Below are positions 56,799-64,000 of a stretch of DNA of 64,000 nucleotides, in pieces. The notes beneath the pieces were generated by a model, which did no database searches, was not told the origin of the DNA, and saw only the letters and a program-made list of their open reading frames with translations. Positions within the stretch are counted from its first letter, which is position 1, and the number at the start of each line of letters is the position of its first letter. This DNA is from Streptomyces sp. SID13726 (GTDB lineage: Bacteria > Actinomycetota > Actinomycetes > Streptomycetales > Streptomycetaceae). The stretch is taken from the NCBI RefSeq assembly GCF_010548375.1, contig NZ_JAAGLY010000018.1:62001-126000 (forward strand), written 5' to 3'. The position numbers were made by a program, and so were the translations under genes.

Positions 56799-57921
56799 AG
56801 CACGGCTCAGGTCGGGCTCCATCAACGAGCAGCAGGCACAGCTCAAGACGCGCGTCGCCGTAGTGAAGCCGCCAACAGCAGGGGCCACGCCGAGCCGAGC
56901 CGGTGATGTTCTCGCGCCCCCGCGGCGGCTTTCGTACGCTCGGACGCAGCGTGTCAGCCGTGGTGTTCTTCCGCGGCCGCCTTGCTGAGCACCTTCTCCC
57001 AGGCAGCCGATGGCCTGGGCAACTGCCGTCGTTCAGCAGCCCCGGCAGCAGCTCCGACCAGCCTCACCCTGAACAACAGTGGGGCGCACGCCTCCTCGAC
57101 CACCATGACCGCCCGCGAAGCTGAAGACGTCACCGTGTGCGCTGCGCGACCGCATCGACTCCTTCAACTCCGCCAGCAGTACCGGCGCTCCGCCCCGACC
57201 GAACTGTGCGCACAGCCAAGGCCACTTCCTCGATCGTCATTCAGCGACCAGCCGTTTCGGAAACCAGGCCGGTGGGGCGGATTCCCAGGGCCCACAGCAC
57301 CTTTGTGCACTTCTCACCGAGGCCGGCCTGGCACAGGCGGGCCTTCTGGACGCGACGGCCCTCGAGTTGGCTCGCCAGTTCCTGGGTGGGCAGTCGGCAT
57401 GCGGGCGTAGCCGATTCCCACCGGTCGCTCAGTGCTGGGCGCGGGCACCGGCGTCAGCCCCCGCTTCCAGTCGCGGCCGGGACCGCGATTGTCGGCACCG
57501 GGGCTTCGAGTTCGTCACACAGCGCGGGCACGAGGACGAAACACGGGTGTGGCACTTCGCCGCGGTCTTCCCGCCCCGGGGGCGGCAGGCACCGCCCGCC
57601 GGAACCTCACAATTCGGGCGCCACATCCACCTCAGAGCACCTCAGGATCCCGTAACACGCCAGTTACGAGAGGACTTTCACGAACGGCGACGTGCCAAAA
57701 ACACGACCACCTCCGCCACTCGCCCGGGCCCTACTTGCCGAACATCCGGCCGCATAGTATTATGATCATAATTTACAGGTCGTGCTGAGGACAGCTCGGC
57801 CGGCACAAGGCGTGACGGGTGCCTCGCCGGGCCCAAAAGCAGGAGGGCCCGGCGACCTCGTCCCCACGGTGCCCGCACTCGCCCCTTGGCGATCCATCGT
57901 TCATTACCTGAGGAATCACCC
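56799..57921. other. 1.1-kb intergenic region with operator site 8
   Basis: No recognisable gene despite several open frames; no family motifs found on either strand. The best palindromic operator copy lies at 57759, followed by a 150-bp leader before the second ene-reductase. Confidence 0.45.
57759..57772. promoter_or_regulatory. Recurrent palindromic operator, site 8 (perfect palindrome)
   Basis: ATTATGATCATAAT is the complete 14-bp palindrome that the other copies approximate. It lies 149 bp before the start of ene-reductase copy 2. Confidence 0.75.
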
Positions 57922-58983
57922 ATGCTCAACGCCCTGTGGAACCCGGCCGTCGTCGGAGAGATATCCCTGCCGCACCGGCTGGCGATGGCGCCTCTGACGC
58001 GGAACCGGTCCACCCCGGACGGTGTGCCGACCGAGTTGAACGCCGAGTACTACGCCCAGCGCGCCTCGCACGCCCTCATCATCACCGAAGGCACCCAGCC
58101 CTCCGACGACGGCCAGGGCTACCCCGTGACCCCGGGCATCTACACGGTTGAGCACATCGACGGCTGGCGCAAGGTCACCGACGCCGTCCACAAGGCCGAC
58201 GGACGCATCGTCATCCAGCTCATGCACGCCGGACGCATCGCCCACCCCGACAACACCCCCCACCACCGGCAGCCGGTAGCCCCCTCCGCCATCAAGCCGG
58301 CAGGCGAGATGTTCACCGCGACCGGTCTCAAGCCCATGCCCCTGCCCCGCGAACTGTCCACCGACGAGGTCGCCGCGACGGTCGACGACTTCCGCCGCGC
58401 CGCCGCGGCCGCCATCGCGGCCGGCGCCGACGGCGTCGAGATCCACGCGGCCAACGGGTACCTGGTGCACCAGTTCCTCGCCGACAACACCAACCAGCGC
58501 ACCGACCAGTACGGCGGCTCCATCGACAACCGCATCCGCTTCGCCGTGGAGGTCGCCACCGCCGTGGCCGACGAGATCGGCGCCGGCCGCACCGGCCTCC
58601 GGATCTCCCCCGGCAACCCCTTCAACGACATAGCGGAGAGCGACACCCACGAGCTGTACCCGGCACTTGTACGCGCCCTCGCCCCTCTCAACCTCGCCTA
58701 CCTGCACATCGCCCACGGCGGCGACGACGAACTCCTGCACACCCTGCGCAAGTTGTGGCCGACCACGCTGCTCCTCAACCGGGCCGGCACAGACATAGCC
58801 ACCCGCGCCAAGGACATCGAGGACGGCCTGGCCGACGTCATCACTGTCGGCTCGATGGCACTCGCCAACCCCGACCTGGTCGAGCGCGTACGCGCCAGCG
58901 CCCCGTTGAACACCCCCGACCCCGCCACCTTCTACGGCGGCGGCGCCGAGGGCTACACCGACTACCCCACCCACGCTGCCTGA
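57922..58983 (+). CDS. Old Yellow Enzyme-family ene-reductase, copy 2
   Basis: 353 aa, nearly the same protein as the gene at 34529: [57 protein letters not shown] and [17 protein letters not shown]. The DNA is identical over 151 bp (58037-58187 against 34644-34794) and diverges more in the middle, indicating recent duplication or gene conversion. The main protein difference is around residues 120-145 and 225-245, which form loops over the active site in this family. The ATG at 57922 follows CTGAGGA. Confidence 0.93.
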   Translation: MLNALWNPAVVGEISLPHRLAMAPLTRNRSTPDGVPTELNAEYYAQRASHALIITEGTQPSDDGQGYPVTPGIYTVEHIDGWRKVTDAVHKADGRIVIQLMHAGRIAHPDNTPHHRQPVAPSAIKPAGEMFTATGLKPMPLPRELSTDEVAATVDDFRRAAAAAIAAGADGVEIHAANGYLVHQFLADNTNQRTDQYGGSIDNRIRFAVEVATAVADEIGAGRTGLRISPGNPFNDIAESDTHELYPALVRALAPLNLAYLHIAHGGDDELLHTLRKLWPTTLLLNRAGTDIATRAKDIEDGLADVITVGSMALANPDLVERVRASAPLNTPDPATFYGGGAEGYTDYPTHAA

Positions 58984-59297
58984 CAATAGGCGAGGTGCCC
59001 GAGGGAGTCACCGGCCTCGGGCACCTCGATGCATATGGCTGCGGCGCACGGCGGCGGGCGGTCCCGAAGAGTTACTGGCCGCCACCGACGTGCGCCGCAG
59101 CCGTTTCACCTCGCACTGCGGCGTTCTGCGCCGCAGTGCGAGGGAGTACGGCATCGCTGCACAGAGATCACTCTGCGCAGGTCAACAGCGACGAGGGGTG
59201 AGACGCCGAGGCGTCGCGGGCCAGGTCCGACTCACCGGTCGCCGCCAAGAGCCTGCGCCTCCTCCCGGCCAGGGGGAGACAGGCTCTGAAGGTCACC
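58984..59297. other. 314-bp stretch: terminator, then no gene
   Basis: Begins with the ene-reductase terminator and contains no recognisable coding sequence before the thioesterase gene, which converges on it. Confidence 0.45.
58991..59028 (+). terminator. Hairpin terminator after ene-reductase copy 2
   Basis: CGAGGTGCCCGAGG (58991-59004) pairs perfectly with CCTCGGGCACCTCG (59015-59028), a 14-bp stem with a 10-base loop. It is the same hairpin, slightly longer, as at 35607-35639, so the duplicated unit includes the terminator. Confidence 0.8.
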
Positions 59298-59792
59298 TCA
59301 AGAGGGAGGCGCGGGGAAGAGCATGCAGCTACTGGTGGCATGGGCGAGCAGACGGTCGTCCGCGTCGACCAACTGCGCCTGGGCGAGGGCGGTTTGACGG
59401 CTCTTGCTGACAACTGTGCCGATGGCGCGCACTGCGCCCGTGTCCACGGTGATCCGCCGGAGGAACTTCACCGTCAGGTCGAGTGAGGTGTACCCGACGC
59501 CTTGCGGAAGGGTGGAGTGGACGGCCGCGCCCGCCGCCGAGTCGAGCAAGGTGGCGAAGATGCCGCCGTGCACACTGCCGATCGGGTTGTAATGCTCCTC
59601 ACCCGGCGTCAGAGAGAAGACCACCCTGCCAGACTCCACCTCGTCCAGGGTGTAATCGAGGGTGTAGTTGATGGGCGGCCCGGGCAAGTCGCCTGTCCGA
59701 AGCGCGCGCAGGAAGTCGATGCCGGCCATGCGTCCGGCGGCTTCCGCCAGGGTCGCAGGATCGTCCCATTGATACGTGCGTGTGCGTCCCAC
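59298..59792 (-). CDS. PaaI-type hotdog thioesterase
   Basis: A 164-aa hotdog-fold protein with the family motif NPIGSVHGGIFATLLDSAAG near residues 69-88 and YTSLDLTVKFLRRI after it, the pattern of PaaI/acyl-CoA thioesterase family proteins acting on aryl- or short acyl-CoA. The GTG start at 59792 has GGGAGG upstream. It is divergent from a broken HxlR gene at 59886; the gap holds a GAGTTTATTTAATGAACC inverted repeat that may have been its operator. Confidence 0.85.
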   Translation of the reverse strand: MGRTRTYQWDDPATLAEAAGRMAGIDFLRALRTGDLPGPPINYTLDYTLDEVESGRVVFSLTPGEEHYNPIGSVHGGIFATLLDSAAGAAVHSTLPQGVGYTSLDLTVKFLRRITVDTGAVRAIGTVVSKSRQTALAQAQLVDADDRLLAHATSSCMLFPAPPS

Positions 59793-59885
59793 GGTCCAGC
59801 ACCTCCCGATCTGAGTTTATTTAATGAACCTAGCTTCTTGATCAGCCGACTGTCAACGGCGAAGTCGGGCCTTAACCGTGATGGG

Positions 59886-60301
59886 ATGAAGTGGCTTGAG
59901 GCGAGCCCCGGAGGACTGCCCCGTCCAGTGCACGCTCGACGCGGCCGGGGAGAAATGGACGCCGCTGATCCTGCGTGACACCCTCAGCGGAGTCCGCCGT
60001 TTCGACGACCTTCACCGCCACACCGGCCTGTCGGAAGCCGTCCTCAGCCACCGCCCCCGGAAGCTGACCTCGGCCGGCACCCTGAAGACGGTCTCCTACC
60101 AGGAGCCCGGCAACCGTTCCCGCACCGAATGTCGCCCGACCCACACTCCCGGCCCGGAGGGCCACGTCCTGGGCGTGCGCCACACCGACTGTGACGCTCC
60201 GGTCCGCGTCGTCGTCGAATGCCCAAGAGAGCACGTCACCCTCGCCTCCGGGGAAGTCATCGCCCGGCCGGGACCTGGCGCCCGGCCCCCGGTCGTAAGC
60301 C
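59886..60301 (+). pseudogene. HxlR regulator pseudogene (frameshift plus internal deletion)
   Basis: The frame from ATG 59886 starts MKWLEAS, the usual start of an HxlR subgroup, but the domain continues in another frame as EDCPVQCTLDAAGEKWTPL, so one base has been lost or gained around 59905. From there GVRRFDDLHRHTGLSEAVL and VSYQEPGNRSRTE are good matches. Then the block with the WPVLxALxQWGD helix is missing, and HTDCDAPVRVVVE with IARPGPGARP follow. Recognition helix residues are also altered (SHRPRKL where RLRKL is normal). A start at TTG 59896 would still lack the deleted helix. Confidence 0.7.
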
Positions 60302-60361
60302 ACCTTGCGGAACGCGCAAGCCAGAGAGTGATGGGGCATCAGCTGGCCCTACCCTCAGATC

Positions 60362-60452
60362 ACGGATCGCCTCCAGCCGTTCGCCGATGAACTCCTCGAG
60401 CAGGGCATCCACAACGCTCTCGCACTGCTGGGCGTCGAGCACGCGTGCGCCA
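60362..60452 (+). pseudogene. TetR remnant (C-terminal helix), paralog of 40474/42710
   Basis: In frame the plus strand reads TDRLQPFADELLEQGIHNAL then ALLGVEHACA. This matches the last helix of the regulator at 42710 (ADELLEQGIHNAFALLGVEH) and the one at 40474 (ADEVLEQGIENAL). Nothing upstream of it belongs to a TetR protein. It shows that this locus once held a third copy of the regulator. Confidence 0.75.
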
Positions 60453-60681
60453 CAACCTCGAACCGGCCTCCCCACAGGCCGCCCCGTTACACCTGATCGG
60501 CACACCGCTTGACCCCATCGCGCCAACTCCTCGCGCCAGAAGCCAGACGCCTCCGCGCGACCTCGAAGGCGGTCGCTCGGCCGACGCCCGGGGCCTCTCC
60601 GAATCAGCCACGCATCCGTCACGGGCGAGGCTCCCCGAGAGGGACGACCCTACTTGCGGTCCAACGACCGGAGCGCTTAAT

Positions 60682-60695
60682 ATTACGATCGCAAT
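60682..60695 (+). promoter_or_regulatory. Recurrent palindromic operator, site 9
   Basis: ATTACGATCGCAAT, one symmetric mismatch pair away from a perfect palindrome. It lies 25 bp before the quinone reductase remnant and 299 bp before the intact hydrolase gene, so it may now drive that gene. Confidence 0.65.
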
Positions 60696-60719
60696 CTAAT
60701 ACCTTTGCCCCCTCGGGGA

Positions 60720-60915
60720 GTCCGGGACGAACAGCATCCTGTTCATGAAGACCAGCGGCCACCAGCTGCGCGAACTCACCCCACTCGTCGAGGCCGGCAA
60801 GATCCGCCCTGTCGTCGACGCTGTCTTTCCGTTCGAGTCGGCCCGGGAAGCACTGGAGTACCTCGAAGCGGGCCGCGCAACGGCGGGCCAGGTCGTCGTC
60901 ACGATGGCGTCAGGG
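60720..60915 (+). pseudogene. Quinone oxidoreductase remnant (C-terminal part)
   Basis: The frame reads FMKTSGHQLRELTPLVEAGK, IRPVVDAVFPFESAREALEY and GRATAGQVVVTMA, matching the end of the gene at 24274 (FMEANGSQLRKLGALYDSGK, IRPVIDQVFPFDRTLEAMAH there with small changes). The N-terminal 250 residues, including the nucleotide-binding motif, are gone. The break lies just behind operator site 9. Confidence 0.8.
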
Positions 60916-60994
60916 CCCTCCCGCACACCGGAACGACCCGACACCGCCCGCGGCACGAAAAGCATCCTGAAACCCGTTACAGAAGGATCCGGAC

Positions 60995-61864
60995 ATGAGC
61001 ACACCGCGGAATTCCCCCTCCCCCTCGACGGCGTCGTACAAGAACGCGACGACCCGCTCCGTGTCCCTTCGCGGCGGGGACTTCGCCTACCGGGAACTCG
61101 GTCCCAGGGAAGGCGTACCGCTCATCCTCCTGGTTCACCTGGCCGGGGTGCTGGACAACTGGGACCCGCGCGTCGTCGACGGACTCGCCGCACGGCGTCG
61201 GGTCATCACCTTCGACAACCGCGGGGTGGGCGGATCGAGCGGCGCCACACCCGACACGATCGAGGCGATGGCCCGCGACGCCGTGTTGTTCATCCGCGCT
61301 CTCGGGTTCGACCAGGTCGATCTGTTCGGCCTGTCGATGGGCGGCTTCGTCGCGCAGGTCATCGCGGCGCAAGAGCCGCGCCTCGTCCGCAAGGTCATCC
61401 TCGCCGGCACCGTCCCCGCCGGGGGCGCCGGCATCGACAAGGTCCCGGCACTCACCATCCGGGCCACACTCAAGGGCGCCCTGACCCGTCAGGACCCCAA
61501 GCTCTCTCTCTTCTTCACCGACACCGCAGGCGGCCGGCAGGCCGGACGTGACTTCCTGGAACGGCTGAAGGAGCGCACACACGATCGCGACAAGGACATC
61601 TCGCTGCCGTCGTTCCGCGCGCAGCTGAGGGCCATCAAGCGATGGGGCCGCCAGGCGCCGTCGGACCTGTCGGTCATTCGCCAACCGGTCCTGGTGGCGA
61701 ACGGCGAGAACGACCGGATGGTGCCCAGCCCGAACACACTCGACCTGGCCGCCCGCCTGCCCCACAGCGAACTCATCCCCCTCTACCCGGACGCCGGGCA
61801 CGGCGGTGTCTTCCAGCGTCACGACGATTTCGTGCCCCGGGCGCTTGCATTCCTCGAATCCTGA
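60995..61864 (+). CDS. Alpha/beta hydrolase, module copy 3
   Basis: 289 aa: LILLVHLAGVLDNWDPRVVD, VITFDNRGVGGSSG, nucleophile GLSMGG near residue 117, NGENDRMVPSPNT and YPDAGHGGVFQRH. The nearest relative in the window is the gene at 41319, with which it shares LSVIRQPVLVANGE. The ATG at 60995 follows GAAGGATCCGGAC, a weak ribosome site. It is the only intact gene of a locus that once also had regulator and reductase genes. Confidence 0.88.
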   Translation: MSTPRNSPSPSTASYKNATTRSVSLRGGDFAYRELGPREGVPLILLVHLAGVLDNWDPRVVDGLAARRRVITFDNRGVGGSSGATPDTIEAMARDAVLFIRALGFDQVDLFGLSMGGFVAQVIAAQEPRLVRKVILAGTVPAGGAGIDKVPALTIRATLKGALTRQDPKLSLFFTDTAGGRQAGRDFLERLKERTHDRDKDISLPSFRAQLRAIKRWGRQAPSDLSVIRQPVLVANGENDRMVPSPNTLDLAARLPHSELIPLYPDAGHGGVFQRHDDFVPRALAFLES

Positions 61865-62011
61865 AGCCTGAGCGACTGTCACAGGAGTGGGGACTCATGG
61901 CCATCGAGTTGACGCCCGCCGACCAGCAGTACGCTGGGCCATCCGGCGCCGGACGGCGCCAGGCGGACGGGCGTCAGCGGGTCAGACCCCGCGCACGGTG
62001 GCCCGGCTCAG
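61865..62011 (+). other. Short gap with a possible truncated gene start
   Basis: An ATG at 61897 preceded by AGGAGTGGGG begins MAIELTPADQQYAGP and then runs into the antisense of the rhamnosidase gene without any recognisable continuation. The good ribosome site suggests a gene start whose body was lost. Confidence 0.35.
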
Positions 62012-64000
62012 TCATGGCGGGGGGATGTGACCGGCCGGTGTGGCCTCCGGTCGCCATGTGGTGGTGGTTCCGGTCGCGAGGACGGTGACGGCGCCATCGG
62101 GCCACTCGATCCGTGCTGTTGTCCCGATGGGTACCGTCGTGTGCACCTCGATACCCGAAGCATGCAGGTCCCACCGGATGGCAACACGGCCGTACGGTGA
62201 TTCGTGGGCGGCGCCGGCCCAGGTGATGCCGCCTCCTGGCCGTGGGCGGAAGACGATGTCGCGGTAGCCGGGTGAGGCGGCGCTCAGCCCGGCGACAGTG
62301 GTGTGCAGCCACTGGGCGACCGCGCCGAGGGCGTAGTGGTTGAAGGACGTCATCTCACCCGGATTGACGGTGCCGTCGGACAGCATGCTGTCCCAGCGTT
62401 CCCAGATGGTGGTGGCGTCGTGCTTCAACGCATACAGCCAGGAGGGGCACTCCTGTTGGAGGAGCAGGGTGTACGCGGTGTCGACGTGGTGGGTGGCGCT
62501 GAGCGCGGATGTCACGAGCGGTGTGCCGATGAAGCCGGTCTGGATGGTGTGCCCGCCTGCGCTGACCAGTTCGGCCAGGCGGTCTCCCGCGGCAATCCTG
62601 GCTGCTGGGTCGGGAAGCAGGTCGAACTGCAGGGCGACGGCGTAGGCGGTCTGGGTGTCGCTGGTCATCAGGCCGGAAGGCAGCACATAGGCGTCGATGA
62701 ACGCCTGGCGTACCCGGTGCGCGAGCTCCTCGTAGCTGCGCCGGTCCTCCTCGAACCCGAGGACGCCCGCGATCCACGCCGTGTGCCGCGCGGACCAGGC
62801 GTAGTAGGCGGTGGCGATGAGATGGCGGTCGGTGCGGCCGGCACCGGGATCCTCTGGAGGTGCGGACGGGTCGAGCCAGTCGCCGAGTTGGTAGCCGTCG
62901 TTCCACAGACCTGACGGGCCAGCGAGTCGGCTGATGAGGTCGACCCAGCGGCGTGCGCTGTCGTACTGGGCGGCCAGCAGCCCAGCGTCGCCGGAGTCCT
63001 GGTAGAGGGCCCACGGGGTCAGCGTCACCACGTCGCCCCAGCCGGCACCAGGCCTGGCAGGTGTCCACTGCGGGCCGCCGGGGATAGCCGGTACGTACCA
63101 AGGCACGGTGCCATCGTCGTGCTGCTCAGCGGCGACGTCGCGCAGCCAGGACGCGAGCATGCCGTGGCAGTCGTACAGGAAGGCGGCGGTGGGCGCGAAG
63201 ATCTGGATGTCGCCGGTCCAGCCGAGCCGCTCGTCACGCTGCGGGCAGTCGGTGGGGATGTCGACGAAGTTGCCGCGCAGGCTCCACACCACGTTCTCGT
63301 GCAGGCGGTTGACCTGCTCGTTGGAGCACTCGAACCAGCCGGTGCGGGCCATGTCGGTGTGGTGGACGCGGGCGACGAGATCGCGGTGCGGGTCGCCGCC
63401 GCGCCAGCCGGTGATCTCGGCGTAGCGGAACCCGTGGAGGGTGAAGCGCGGCTCCCAGGTCTCGGGGCCCGTGCCGCGCAGCACGTACCGGTCGGTGGAG
63501 ACGGCGTCGCGCAGGGGGCGGACGCACAGCTCTCCGTTTTGGAGCACCTCGGCGTGGCGGATGACGACCATGTGCCCGGCCGGACCGGACACGGTGACGC
63601 GGATTCTGCCGACGAGATTCTGCCCGAAGTCCACCAGGAGCCGGTCACCGTCGAGAGCGGTCACCCGGACAGGGGTGATCTCCTGCGTGCAGCGCACCGG
63701 CGGGCCGGTGGGCGCGATCAGGGTCGCCGGATCCCGGGCGACGATGTCCACCGACGACCAGTCGCCGTCGTCGAACCCGGGACTCGACCAGCCGGGCAGT
63801 TCGCCCCGCGCATCGTAGGTCTCGCCGTCGAGGAGCCCCGAGGAGAGCAGCGGCCCCCGCCCGGCCCGCCAGGAGGTGTCCGTGCCGACGACGGTGACGG
63901 TTCCGTCGCGGTGGACGATCTCCAGTTGGGCGATGAGGGCGAGGCGGTCGCCGTAGAGGTCGGCGTGGCCGCCGCCGAAGCCCAGCCGCCCTCGGTACCA
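62012..64000 (-). CDS. GH78 alpha-L-rhamnosidase, N-terminus cut by window edge
   Basis: The frame is open from base 64000 to the stop at 62012 (662 residues present). The visible start, WYRGRLGFGGGHADLYGD, is the beginning of the family's carbohydrate-binding region; then DFGQNLVGRIRVTVSG, GFRYAEITGW, the catalytic-domain signature DCPQRDERLGWTGD with its acidic residues, and further GDVVTLTPWALYQ and ERWDSML of the (alpha/alpha)6 barrel. A C-terminal beta-sandwich ends the protein. It releases terminal L-rhamnose from plant glycosides. Its relation to the neighbouring catabolic genes is not evident. Confidence 0.93.
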   Translation of the reverse strand, partial: WYRGRLGFGGGHADLYGDRLALIAQLEIVHRDGTVTVVGTDTSWRAGRGPLLSSGLLDGETYDARGELPGWSSPGFDDGDWSSVDIVARDPATLIAPTGPPVRCTQEITPVRVTALDGDRLLVDFGQNLVGRIRVTVSGPAGHMVVIRHAEVLQNGELCVRPLRDAVSTDRYVLRGTGPETWEPRFTLHGFRYAEITGWRGGDPHRDLVARVHHTDMARTGWFECSNEQVNRLHENVVWSLRGNFVDIPTDCPQRDERLGWTGDIQIFAPTAAFLYDCHGMLASWLRDVAAEQHDDGTVPWYVPAIPGGPQWTPARPGAGWGDVVTLTPWALYQDSGDAGLLAAQYDSARRWVDLISRLAGPSGLWNDGYQLGDWLDPSAPPEDPGAGRTDRHLIATAYYAWSARHTAWIAGVLGFEEDRRSYEELAHRVRQAFIDAYVLPSGLMTSDTQTAYAVALQFDLLPDPAARIAAGDRLAELVSAGGHTIQTGFIGTPLVTSALSATHHVDTAYTLLLQQECPSWLYALKHDATTIWERWDSMLSDGTVNPGEMTSFNHYALGAVAQWLHTTVAGLSAASPGYRDIVFRPRPGGGITWAGAAHESPYGRVAIRWDLHASGIEVHTTVPIGTTARIEWPDGAVTVLATGTTTTWRPEATPAGHIPPP

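Larger units (their letters stand above)
60302..60994. other. Remnant-rich 693-bp region upstream of hydrolase copy 3
   Basis: Contains, in order, a TetR C-terminal scrap (60362), operator site 9 (60682) and the 3' piece of a quinone reductase gene (60720). Nothing intact. Confidence 0.6.

Noticed and set aside
59812-59832. Half-match TGAGTTTA to the HxlR-type bipartite element before the thioesterase gene
   Set aside because: The TACTCA end is absent; better explained as the operator of the dead HxlR gene at 59886.

Overview
The window is high-GC actinobacterial DNA, most likely from a Streptomyces-type chromosome arm or large plasmid. Evidence for this includes GTG and TTG starts, the density of TetR, HxlR, GntR and LysR regulators, a CGNR zinc-finger regulator, a phosphatase/anti-sigma-type fusion protein (48271-50451) and a GH78 alpha-L-rhamnosidase cut by the right edge. 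I see no rRNA, tRNA, CRISPR array, origin or phage module. Gene names rest on reading motifs by eye; no database search was run.

Layout. 1-6386: a TetR tail, an NADP-dependent reductase, an epoxide hydrolase, an SDR, a DHA2 exporter and a metallo-beta-lactamase-fold hydrolase. 6387-12703: a type II haloacid dehalogenase, an amidohydrolase facing a GntR regulator plus MFS importer, a haloacetate-dehalogenase-like hydrolase facing a CGNR regulator. 13089-22156: a GtrA protein, an SDR, and a tightly coupled operon (IlvD/Edd dehydratase, D-2-hydroxyacid dehydrogenase, fused indolepyruvate:ferredoxin oxidoreductase) facing its own TetR gene. 22200-24273: an IS3 remnant, a second haloacetate-dehalogenase-like gene and a dead CGNR gene. 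24274-34140: a quinone reductase, a three-gene distal valine (3-hydroxyisobutyrate) operon, LysR and HxlR regulators, an HSL-type esterase and a propionyl-CoA synthetase. 34529-43306: two flavin ene-reductases, an SDR, an amidase, an alpha/beta hydrolase and two paralogous TetR regulators. 44084-50451: a DUF485/SSS symporter pair and a large SpoIIE-type phosphatase. 50767-64000: TetR, quinone reductase and hydrolase modules, a second copy of the ene-reductase, a thioesterase, a third alpha/beta hydrolase and the rhamnosidase.

Two themes tie this together. First, the window looks like a xenobiotic or carboxylic-acid catabolism and detoxification region built from repeatedly copied modules (regulator + operator + hydrolase or reductase); many copies are decaying, and I count about a dozen remnants of HAD, SDR, HxlR, TetR, quinone reductase, CGNR, MFS, GntP, Lpd, FAD-oxidoreductase and IS3 genes. 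Second, a palindrome of the form ATTAYGAYCNNNAT recurs at nine intergenic places, mostly in front of ene-reductase, SDR, hydrolase and amidase genes, and a different bipartite motif, TGAGTTTAC-N7-TACTCA, recurs at three. I read these as operators of two local regulons, probably of the paralogous TetR proteins at 40474 and 42710 and of the HxlR protein at 30528 respectively. That assignment is inference; the repeated sites themselves are directly visible.
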